Assembly (NCBI GenBank): GCA_046496815.1
Contig: JAWOGN010000240.1
Coordinates: forward strand, 1 to 9,401
Direction: 5' to 3'
Length of the DNA: 9,401 nucleotides
DNA from: JAWOGN01 sp046496815
GTDB taxonomy: Bacteria; Desulfobacterota; DSM-4660; Desulfatiglandales; Desulfatiglandaceae
Below are positions 1 to 5,204 of the stretch, one piece after another (within the stretch, counting starts at the first letter, position 1; the number at the start of each line of letters is the position of its first letter). The notes under the pieces were generated by a model. The model was not told the origin of the DNA. It was given only the letters and a program-made list of their open reading frames with translations, and made no database searches. Made by a program: the position numbers and the translations under genes.

Positions 1-240
1 AGTCAAGCTCGTGTTGCTTTAAACCAATCACAGCCTGATGATTCTAATAAAATTACTCAGCCCTCGTGGGCCGATCGACAAATTGACGATACAGGTACAG
101 ATCCGTTGATATGCCCTAACTGTGACCAGCCCCTAACGTTTATCGGGACCTTCTTCGGAAACTGGAATGAACTTCAATATCTTTTTAATACCGCAGGTAA
201 AAACTCTGATATTCCTCCTGCTTTATTACGACCCGGATGA
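1..240 (+). CDS. Probable IS91-like transposase, C-terminal fragment (5' end outside window)
   Basis: The frame is open from base 1 to a TGA at 238-240 and gives 79 residues with no start, so this is the C-terminus of a longer protein. Residues 34-41 read DPLICPNC and are followed by a hydrophobic stretch (LTFIGTFF). This matches the DPLxCPxC zinc-knuckle tail I associate with IS91/Y2-type rolling-circle transposases, which nick one strand with a catalytic tyrosine located upstream of anything visible here. The HUH motif, the catalytic tyrosine and the N-terminal zinc finger would lie left of the window. The stretch is visibly AT-richer than the genes to the right, which fits a mobile element. 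The TGA overlaps the ATG of the next small gene. The family call rests on one short motif; another zinc-binding protein is possible. Confidence 0.5.
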   Translation, partial: SQARVALNQSQPDDSNKITQPSWADRQIDDTGTDPLICPNCDQPLTFIGTFFGNWNELQYLFNTAGKNSDIPPALLRPG

Positions 241-494
241 TAGCCATGTGGATACCATTTAAACGCATCCGCTGCCCATGTACATTTTGTGGTCATATAT
301 GGCGTATCCCAAAACGACGTATTTTACGCTTTGAGAGATTTTTTGACATCAAAAAGGCTCAACCATGCGTTTGGGAGTGCCATGATTGCCATGAGGGAGT
401 GGTTATCCCTGCAACCGATAAGAACATTCATGGAGAAACAGTGGAAATTGATCCCAAAACCCTTAATCAAAACACAGAAGTTATCCGTTTTTGA
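237..494 (+). CDS. Small zinc-ribbon protein, apparently coupled to the upstream transposase gene
   Basis: This 85-residue protein starts at an ATG that overlaps the preceding stop (ATGA, 237-240), an arrangement typical of translational coupling. No strong Shine-Dalgarno sequence precedes it, and an alternative ATG lies at 246. The cysteine pattern is the main support for a real product: C13, C15 and C18, then C44, C48 and C51, with histidines at 20, 49 and 52. CxxC pairs at 15-18 and 48-51 are spaced as in a two-knuckle zinc ribbon. The segment between them is strongly basic (R/K at 23-32 and 39-40), suggesting nucleic-acid binding. It has no signal peptide or membrane segment. I do not recognise a family. 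It may be an accessory or passenger gene of the element; a -1 frameshift fusion is less likely because no slippery heptamer is visible before the overlap. Confidence 0.5.
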   Translation: MIAMWIPFKRIRCPCTFCGHIWRIPKRRILRFERFFDIKKAQPCVWECHDCHEGVVIPATDKNIHGETVEIDPKTLNQNTEVIRF

Positions 495-499
495 CCATG

Positions 500-531
500 A
501 TTCCATGGTTCCAACATTCCATTATTCCATG
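500..531. repeat. Four-unit octamer tandem repeat, consensus ATTCCATN
   Basis: Four consecutive 8-nt units stay exactly in phase: ATTCCATG at 500-507, GTTCCAAC at 508-515, ATTCCATT at 516-523 and ATTCCATG at 524-531. Units 1 and 4 are identical, and TTCCA is invariant in all four. It begins 5 nt after the stop of the zinc-ribbon gene. Just downstream, GGCAT and ATGCC (about 536-554) could form a weak 5-bp hairpin around an A-rich loop. The rest of the spacer to 680 shows nothing further that I can name. Confidence 0.7.
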
Positions 532-680
532 TGGCCGGCATAAAAAAAGATGCCATTAAAAACCCTTTATTTCAATAAGTTGTAGAATTTCCGAGACGTT
601 TGCCGATATGCCGACGGTAAATCATGTCCTCCGGGCTCAGGCCGAAGCCGGAACTTTTGGATCTGCGTTTCTACTTCTGT

Positions 681-1826
681 CTAGATGCCTTTCAGAAGAA
701 AGGAGGAAAGTACCGTTAATATGCCCAAGAAGAGAATGCCGATCTGGAAATTCCACACATCAGCGATGAAACCCAGGAGAACCGGCGTAAGGCCGAGTCC
801 GACGATAACGCCGACGGCAATTGTTGTGCCGGTGAAAATGCTCCGTTCACTCGGGTTCGTGAGTTTTGAAACCGCTACGAGCGCCGCAGGGAAGAACGCA
901 GTCGAAACAGTCGCCTGAACAATCAGCATGATGACGAGAAAAGGGATGGGTTTGGCTATGGCCAACACGGTTGTTGAAAGTCCGGTGGTCGACAATACCA
1001 CAAACAACACCTTTTTGAATCCATATCGGTCCACAACAAAGCCGGTCAGAATGGCGGCAAAAAAGCCGCCGATTCGAGAAATCCCAAAGATGGTATTTGC
1101 GAGTTCCAAAGGCATCCCTTTCTCTTCGACGAGAAACAGCGGTATCATATTATAGAGACCCAGACTGCCGGCGGCGGCAAAAATCCAAAGGATCGCTATG
1201 ATCCAAAAATCTCTCCGGACCAAAACGCGTGCGAGGCGGACACTCTTTTTTTGCTGCGGCTGAACATCCGAAACGAAAACAAGGAACAAAGAAAAGACGA
1301 CAAGGCATGTGGCACTCATCATCAAGAAAACAGTCTTCCATTGAAAAAACCGCAGAACGAGCGCGACCAGGAGTGGGATTGAAAATATACTGAAGGACGC
1401 CGCCGTTTCATGGAAGGCGATTGCCTTGCCCCAGTTTTTGCGTTCGATAATGCCCGTTAGAAGTGGAATGGCACTTGGAAGATAGATCCCCGCACCAAGC
1501 CCCATCAATGAGGAAACGACCGCGAGACCGGCATACGTCTCGACGTAGCTGAAAAAAAATGCAGAAATCGTCAAACACATAAAACCCATTGCGATGGATC
1601 TTTTATACCCAATACGAGGGGAGAGCAATCCCGAAAGAAGCACTGAAATGGTATAGCCCACGGATAGAAAGGAAAATATGCCGCCTGCTGCGGCATGGCT
1701 GATATTGAGCTCATGCTCGATTATCGGCAGAAGCGGAGAAATGACGGTGCGAACGGAAAAATTCGCGAACCATAGGCCCCAAAAAATTGAGAGCAGGAAA
1801 ATTTTCATGACCGGGAGACTACACAT
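681..1826 (-). CDS. Major facilitator superfamily (MFS) transporter
   Basis: This 381-residue protein is almost entirely hydrophobic helices and fits the usual 12-TM MFS layout in the inner membrane. The hallmark loop motif occurs in each half: SGLLSPRIGYKR at residues 65-76 (TM2-3 loop, the usual Asp replaced by Pro) and TGFVVDRYGFKK at 261-272. A basic cytoplasmic loop (about 186-207) separates the two six-helix bundles. The first helix region carries FSVRTVISPLLPII, typical of MFS N-termini, and the TM4-5 region contains AIAFHETAASFS. The substrate cannot be read from the sequence. Two starts fit: ATG at 1826, just after an in-frame stop, or ATG at 1808 (MKIFLLS), which gives a cleaner first helix; neither has a good ribosome site. 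The gene stands alone, divergent from the cupin gene. Family certain, function unknown. Confidence 0.93.
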   Translation of the reverse strand: MCSLPVMKIFLLSIFWGLWFANFSVRTVISPLLPIIEHELNISHAAAGGIFSFLSVGYTISVLLSGLLSPRIGYKRSIAMGFMCLTISAFFFSYVETYAGLAVVSSLMGLGAGIYLPSAIPLLTGIIERKNWGKAIAFHETAASFSIFSIPLLVALVLRFFQWKTVFLMMSATCLVVFSLFLVFVSDVQPQQKKSVRLARVLVRRDFWIIAILWIFAAAGSLGLYNMIPLFLVEEKGMPLELANTIFGISRIGGFFAAILTGFVVDRYGFKKVLFVVLSTTGLSTTVLAIAKPIPFLVIMLIVQATVSTAFFPAALVAVSKLTNPSERSIFTGTTIAVGVIVGLGLTPVLLGFIADVWNFQIGILFLGILTVLSSFLLKGI

Positions 1827-1971
1827 TGCAGGGGTGTTTTACAAGGCCCATCCGACTGAGTGGGTATCTCTGCCGGGGATGAATAGGAATTGTGTTTGCC
1901 TACCCTTGACATCCAAAAACCTTTGAAATGTTTTGGACATTTTCTGAAGAACCCTATAAAAACACGTAACC

Positions 1972-2010
1972 GTTCACGGGTTCAAAGGTTCAGAGGTTCA
2001 AGGTTCAATT
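1972..2010. repeat. Five-unit octamer array, consensus GTTCANNG
   Basis: The units are GTTCACGG (1972-1979), GTTCAAAG (1980-1987), GTTCAGAG (1988-1995), a 7-nt GTTCAAG (1996-2002) and GTTCAATT (2003-2010). GTTCA is invariant. The period is 8 nt, as in the unrelated-looking ATTCCATN array at 500-531. Two further units occur in inverted orientation at about 2215-2230. Confidence 0.7.
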
Positions 2011-2230
2011 CTCGTCCACGGAGCGCATTTGGGTTGGGTTCCTACATCTTCAATGTGAGAGATTATCTCTCAGAATGTTTGGATCTATCTGATAATAAAG
2101 CATTTATCAGCTGAACTGAAAATTTTAAATATCTTTGGCTAGGTATTTATGAGAAAAGAGTCAGCTTTAATCCCTTCTTTGTCCTTAACCCTGAATCCCG
2201 ATTTCATCGGGAAACGCTGAACCTTTGAAC
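1980..2230. repeat. 14-bp inverted repeat pair bounding a hairpin-rich segment
   Basis: GTTCAAAGGTTCAG at 1980-1993 has an exact reverse complement, CTGAACCTTTGAAC, at 2217-2230. Between them are three perfect short hairpins: 2056-2072 (stem TGAGAGA, loop TTA), 2089-2110 (stem CTGATAA, 8-nt loop) and 2196-2212 (stem TCCCGAT, loop TTC). None is followed by a T-run, so none looks like an intrinsic terminator. The arrangement could be a small non-autonomous repeat element, a dispersed intergenic repeat or a structured RNA. The sequence shows the symmetry; the nature is inference. Confidence 0.55.
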
Positions 2231-2380
2231 GCTTACAAAAATACTTATCATATTTGTATGTAGTGCGTGGACGCCCCCTTTTATAGAAAGGGAACTTGAA
2301 AAAGGGCCCGGTCACTTCCCGTTCAGCCACCAGGTAGGAAAATATGATTTTGAATGAATACACTCAATCAGGAGGGACCA

Positions 2381-2791
2381 ATGGAAGTTTTACACTGGAA
2401 GGATAGCGTGGATATTCCGATAGAGAAATTCCCCTACCGAGGCAAGAAATATGACGTTAAGGGCATCAGTGTTCGCTGGCTTTCTAAGTACGGGGAGGAC
2501 GATATGGGGAACCCGGAATACGGACTCAGATTTTTCACGGCCCAACCCGGCGGCGAAATCCCCATCCACAACCACTTTTACATCCAGACGATGTACATCT
2601 TAAGTGGGCGATTCGAATGCCGGCGTTTTAATCCTGAGACAGATGAACCGGTCGAGAAATGGATCTGCGGGGCGGGCGAAGTTATCTACGTCCCCAGCAT
2701 GGAGCCACACGGTATGCGAAACTTGAGTGAGACCGAACAGGCGACTTTTCTCTGCTGCATCTGCAACGTTTACGAAGACGAAACCATTTGA
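2381..2791 (+). CDS. Single-domain cupin protein
   Basis: This 136-residue protein is a small beta-barrel cupin. Motif 1 lies at residues 56-76 (PGGEIPIHNH through YILSG) with H63 and H65; the usual metal-binding Glu position holds Gln69. Motif 2 lies at 99-114 (GEVIYVPSMEPHGMRN) with H110; the normally conserved Gly of PxG is Met. Three histidines could thus still bind a metal. The C-terminus is cysteine-rich (LCCIC, about 124-128). I chose ATG 2381 because GGAGG at 2371-2375 sits six bases upstream; an earlier in-frame ATG at 2354 has no such site. There is no signal peptide, so it is cytosolic. It could be an enzyme or a ligand-binding protein; the substrate is unknown, and the flanking MFS and bactofilin genes do not help. 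The family assignment is firm. Confidence 0.9.
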   Translation: MEVLHWKDSVDIPIEKFPYRGKKYDVKGISVRWLSKYGEDDMGNPEYGLRFFTAQPGGEIPIHNHFYIQTMYILSGRFECRRFNPETDEPVEKWICGAGEVIYVPSMEPHGMRNLSETEQATFLCCICNVYEDETI

Positions 2792-2827
2792 ACCGGGGGC
2801 CTGAAAAACGAAAACGGCCAAACGGTT
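2791..2827 (+). terminator. Possible weak hairpin at the end of the cupin gene
   Basis: AACCG at 2791-2795 pairs with CGGTT at 2823-2827, and inside it GGCC at 2798-2801 pairs with GGCC at 2816-2819. The hairpin starts at the last base of the cupin stop codon. No T-run follows, so it is not a classical intrinsic terminator and may instead stabilise the 3' end. Confidence 0.25.
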
Positions 2828-2896
2828 AAATGACTTTGAGGCCTATCTCGGGACATCCTCCCAGCGCATCGATTCACCAGCCGGGATGCTGACGGA

Positions 2897-3382
2897 TTAC
2901 TTTCCCTTATCCAATTCGCCGGCCAGTGGGATGGGCTCTTTCACGGCTCCGAAGCTCTTATGGTCGACCGGCTTATCGGTGCCCACCGCTTTAATCTGAG
3001 GTTCCTTCAAAAGCTCAATGACGGCTTTGAGGTAAGCGCCATCCTCAACCGAAATGCGTTTGGCCTTGATTTCGCCGTTGAAGTCCGCATCCTTGGTGAT
3101 GGTGACTTTGTCGAGGGCAAAGATGTTGCCGTTAAGTCGGCCGCTGACGGTCACGTTGCCCGCATGTATTTCGGCTTCCACATGCCCCCTTGCCCCCACG
3201 GTGAGGTGGTACTTTTCAAGCTCGACACTCCCCTTCACCGATCCTTCTATCACCAAATCCCCTTCACCGCGAATATCTCCCTCAATGGAGATGTTCCGCC
3301 CGATGAGTGTTTTGCCATCGGCGGGCATGTATCCGGGACTTGGCCCGGCACCAATCTCATCGCTATTGTTCTTTCCCAACAT
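2897..3382 (-). CDS. Bactofilin (polymer-forming cytoskeletal protein)
   Basis: This 161-residue protein has the bactofilin (DUF583) pattern. A short flexible N-terminus is followed by a beta-helical core of roughly residues 25-126 built from repeating hydrophobic strands and turns (IGRNISIEGDIRGEGDL, IEGSVKGSVE, VSGRLNGNI, FNGEIKAKRI), then a charged proline-containing tail (127-161). Bactofilins self-assemble without nucleotide into filaments under the inner membrane and locally organise cell-wall or chromosome machinery. The start ATG at 3382 has a good Shine-Dalgarno sequence (AAGGAGA, about 3387-3393). The gene is divergent from a lytic transglycosylase, which fits a wall-shaping role. 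No good promoter lies in the 150 bp before it; the nearest strong one (3643-3670) is followed by a terminator, so expression may depend on read-through. Family assignment is confident. Confidence 0.95.
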   Translation of the reverse strand: MLGKNNSDEIGAGPSPGYMPADGKTLIGRNISIEGDIRGEGDLVIEGSVKGSVELEKYHLTVGARGHVEAEIHAGNVTVSGRLNGNIFALDKVTITKDADFNGEIKAKRISVEDGAYLKAVIELLKEPQIKAVGTDKPVDHKSFGAVKEPIPLAGELDKGK

Positions 3383-3419
3383 GTGATCTCCTTTGAAATA
3401 AATGGAGGTTATTCATTGT

Positions 3420-3433
3420 CACGCTGCAGCGTG
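3420..3433. promoter_or_regulatory. 14-bp perfect palindrome CACGCTGCAGCGTG upstream of the bactofilin gene
   Basis: The sequence equals its own reverse complement over 14 bases. It lies 38 nt upstream of the bactofilin start, inside its leader. On the plus strand it is followed after four bases by eight T (3438-3445), so it could act as a plus-strand terminator stopping antisense transcription. It could also be a protein-binding operator. I cannot separate the two. Confidence 0.4.
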
Positions 3434-3529
3434 TGCCTTTTTTTTGCGGAAATGCGCGTAAAGAAATTTTCTTTATCTGATCAAACAGCATTTTCCGTCA
3501 GAGCCGGTTTGATTCGGTAAAGCAAGATT

Positions 3530-3565
3530 AAAAAAAACCCCTGAGAAAGGAGGAAAACTCAGGGG
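3530..3565 (-). terminator. Intrinsic terminator, minus strand
   Basis: CCCCTGAG (3538-3545) and CTCAGGGG (3558-3565) form a perfect 8-bp stem around a 12-nt loop. On the minus strand it runs straight into eight T (the complement of A at 3530-3537). This is a textbook rho-independent terminator, and its polarity is fixed by the T-run. It lies 147 nt before the bactofilin start, with no gene on its 5' side, so it ends a short non-coding transcript. The loop contains CCTCC, complementary to a Shine-Dalgarno sequence. Confidence 0.8.
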
Positions 3566-3637
3566 GCTAAGGTTAATAAAAAAGGTTAACGGGCCTACAA
3601 GGAGGTTTAAGGGAGAAGTTTCAATACATACAATTGC
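3530..3637 (-). ncRNA. Candidate small RNA or attenuated leader of the bactofilin gene
   Basis: A near-consensus sigma70 promoter (3643-3670) predicts a start near 3635-3637, and a strong intrinsic terminator ends at about 3530, defining an RNA of about 108 nt. It has no credible reading frame (its first ATG codes only Met-Tyr-stop). Three pyrimidine-rich segments resemble anti-Shine-Dalgarno sites: TTCTCCCTT (complement of about 3610-3618), AACCTCCTTG (complement of about 3599-3608) and TTCCTCCTTT in the terminator loop (complement of about 3547-3556). C-rich loops complementary to ribosome sites are a known design among bacterial regulatory RNAs. Alternatively the terminator may be conditional and control read-through into the bactofilin gene in the same orientation. 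The promoter-terminator pair is visible; existence and function of the RNA are inferred. No known RNA family is recognised. Confidence 0.5.
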
Positions 3638-3642
3638 GCATA

Positions 3643-3670
3643 ATCATATATATATTGTAATATTTGTCAA
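3643..3670 (-). promoter_or_regulatory. Sigma70-type promoter, minus strand (TTGACA, 16 bp, TATGAT)
   Basis: On the minus strand TTGACA (3670-3665) is a perfect -35 and TATGAT (3648-3643) matches the -10 consensus at five of six positions, with 16 bp between. The predicted start is near 3635-3637. It faces the terminator at 3530-3565 and, beyond it, the bactofilin gene. It lies in an extremely AT-rich stretch where chance matches are commoner, but the exact -35 is notable. Confidence 0.6.
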
Positions 3671-3885
3671 GTTTTTTTTATAAATTACATATAATTTTAA
3701 TATCTTATATCTATATTGTGGGTAAAAAAAGATTCAATACCATATATTGTATCTTGACTTTTTGGGTTTCCATTTTTTTTCGTACGGATTTTCGTGCAGA
3801 AAGAAGTAGGTGATGGGATAGAAATTCGATAAAACCCACCCTGGATACAAGATGTTTGACACAAGGTCTTCTAAAACCATATTGT
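3649..3885. promoter_or_regulatory. AT-rich regulatory stretch with repeated ATATTGT motifs
   Basis: ATATTGT occurs four times on the plus strand: 3652-3658, 3713-3719, 3744-3750 and 3879-3885. The third copy is part of an imperfect 16-bp palindrome, ATACCATATATTGTAT (3737-3752; 14 of 16 positions symmetric). The fourth overlaps the -10 of the plus-strand promoter, and the first lies in the spacer of the minus-strand promoter. That placement suits operators of a regulator acting on both divergent units, although AT-richness makes short repeats likely by chance. Confidence 0.35.
3856..3885 (+). promoter_or_regulatory. Sigma70-type promoter for the lytic transglycosylase gene (TTGACA, 18 bp, TATTGT)
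   Basis: A perfect -35 TTGACA (3856-3861) is followed after 18 bp by TATTGT (3880-3885), matching the -10 at four positions including the key first T, second A and last T. The predicted start is near 3892, giving a leader of about 100 nt before the transglycosylase start at 3992. Confidence 0.5.
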
Positions 3886-3991
3886 ATAGGGTAAACACGC
3901 ATGCACCGTGTCGCCCTTTACGGCGCGAATCTGAAATTGTGGAAGCGCAAAATCATTCCCCTCAACACAATGGATGAAGGACAGATAAATT

Positions 3992-4996
3992 GTGAGCAGA
4001 AGAATCAGGATTATGAGAAGGACAAATTTGGGCCTGATTGCGTTCGCCCTTATCCTGGCATTGATTTCAAAGCCCGGCTTGGCCGAGGACAAACAGAGTT
4101 TCAAAAGCTGGCTGGGCGATTTGCGCCGGGAGGCGCTCGCGAAAGGCATTTCGCAAGCAACATTTGATGAGGCGTTTGCTGAGATCAAGCCGATCCCTCG
4201 CGTCATTGAATTGGATCGCAATCAGCCGGAGTTCAGGATGACGTTAACGGAATATCTGGATCGGGTAACTCCAAAGCACCGGATCATCCAAGGCAGAAAG
4301 GAACTCGCGAAGCATCACACCCTGCTGATGAAACTGTACGACCGGTACCGCGTAGAGCCTTGGTTTCTTATCGCCTTTTGGGGAATTGAAACAAGCTACG
4401 GTCGGCTAAGCGGCGATTTCCCGGTCATTGGATCTATCGCCACACTGGCCTATGACGGCCGTCGCAGCAGATTCTTTCGCAGGGAACTGATGCACGCCTT
4501 GCGAATTCTGGAGGATGCGCATATCTCCGCAGGCAAAATGAGAGGGTCCTGGGCCGGGGCGATGGGTCAACTTCAGTTCATGCCTTCTACGTTCCAGGCC
4601 TTTGCAGTAGACTACGATGGAGACGGCAAGATCGACATCTGGGACAACTTGGGCGACGCTTTTGCCTCAGCGGCTCACTATCTTGCCAAGTCCGGCTGGG
4701 TGAAAGGTCAGTCCTGGGGTTTCGAAGTTCGCCTACCGGAGGGGTTTGCCCCGGCATTGCCGGACTTAAATATCCGTAAGCCTCTCAGCCAATGGCAGTC
4801 GCTGGGTGTGCGCCGTCCGGGGGGACAAGATCTAACGCCGTCTCCCGATTTGATGGCATCCGTGATCCAGCCGGACGGGCCGAAAGGGAAAGCCTTTATC
4901 GCTTTGAATAACTACCGCGTAATCCTTAAATGGAATCGCTCCTATTTTTTTGGGGTGGCGGTTGGGACTTTGGCGGATCGAATCAAGGAGCGTTGA
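3992..4996 (+). CDS. Lytic murein transglycosylase, MltB/Slt35 type (GH103, SLT_2)
   Basis: This 334-residue enzyme cleaves the MurNAc-GlcNAc bond of peptidoglycan to leave a 1,6-anhydroMurNAc end. The N-terminus carries a basic start and a hydrophobic signal segment (about 14-31) with likely cleavage after GLA31; no lipobox Cys is present, so it should be free in the periplasm. The catalytic Glu is E133 in FWGIETSYGR, with the family motif GSWAGAMGQLQFMPSTF at 185-201. An EF-hand-like loop, DYDGDGKIDIWD (207-218), matches the calcium site of Slt35. The C-terminus (RVILKWNRSYFFGVAVGTLADRI) is typical. I give the GTG start at 3992 (AAGGA about 11 nt upstream); ATG 4013 is equally possible and keeps the whole signal peptide. 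It is divergent from the bactofilin gene, with its own promoter, and convergent with the kinase gene. Confidence 0.95.
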   Translation: MSRRIRIMRRTNLGLIAFALILALISKPGLAEDKQSFKSWLGDLRREALAKGISQATFDEAFAEIKPIPRVIELDRNQPEFRMTLTEYLDRVTPKHRIIQGRKELAKHHTLLMKLYDRYRVEPWFLIAFWGIETSYGRLSGDFPVIGSIATLAYDGRRSRFFRRELMHALRILEDAHISAGKMRGSWAGAMGQLQFMPSTFQAFAVDYDGDGKIDIWDNLGDAFASAAHYLAKSGWVKGQSWGFEVRLPEGFAPALPDLNIRKPLSQWQSLGVRRPGGQDLTPSPDLMASVIQPDGPKGKAFIALNNYRVILKWNRSYFFGVAVGTLADRIKER

Positions 4997-5204
4997 AACG
5001 GCAGCTCGAGTGAGTTGAAAGTTCGAGAATCGCTTTCTTTCCAAGTCATGTTGAAACCTGACGACGCTTCGCCTCAAAATTCACGAGACTTCGAGATGCG
5101 AATCCAAGATCCGGCAGCTTGTGAAATACGGCAACCGAATGGGATTCAAACCGGATGCAATAAACCCGATTTTGAGTCGTGTGGCGGCCGGATATGGTTC
5201 GATC

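Larger units (their letters stand above)
1..494 (+). mobile_element. Right-hand portion of a probable IS91-like element (end not defined)
   Basis: This entry groups the transposase tail and the coupled zinc-ribbon gene. IS91-type elements lack conventional terminal inverted repeats and make no target duplication, so the boundary cannot be read from one end alone. The left part lies outside the window. The real right end may lie a little beyond 494, possibly near the octamer repeat at 500-531 or before the MFS gene at 681. The assignment is inferred from the transposase motif and the local base composition. Confidence 0.35.
1827..2380. other. 554-bp gene-free spacer with repeats and hairpins
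   Basis: No reading frame here has both a plausible start and protein-like composition; the short frames cover simple repeats and AT-rich sequence. It separates the divergent MFS and cupin genes, so it must hold promoters for both, but I find no strong pair. A TTGACA sits at 1906-1911 on the plus strand with only a poor -10 partner. Most of the visible structure lies at 1972-2230 and is listed separately. Confidence 0.6.

Noticed and set aside
2960..3520. 186-residue plus-strand frame antisense to the bactofilin gene
   Set aside because: It is the complement of a clearly recognisable bactofilin; the bactofilin has the ribosome site and the family pattern.
3546..3606. AAAGGAGGA and AAGGAGGT on the plus strand as ribosome sites of small genes
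   Set aside because: No ATG, GTG or TTG with a following frame lies at a suitable distance; they are better explained as the complement of the C-rich motifs in the minus-strand RNA.
3901..4167. 88-residue plus-strand frame starting in the leader of the transglycosylase gene
   Set aside because: Most of it is an out-of-frame reading of the transglycosylase coding sequence; no ribosome site or recognisable family.
5005..5027. CTCGA/TCGAG hairpin after the transglycosylase stop
   Set aside because: Stem of only five pairs, a 13-nt loop and no clean T-run, so not enough to call a terminator between the convergent genes.
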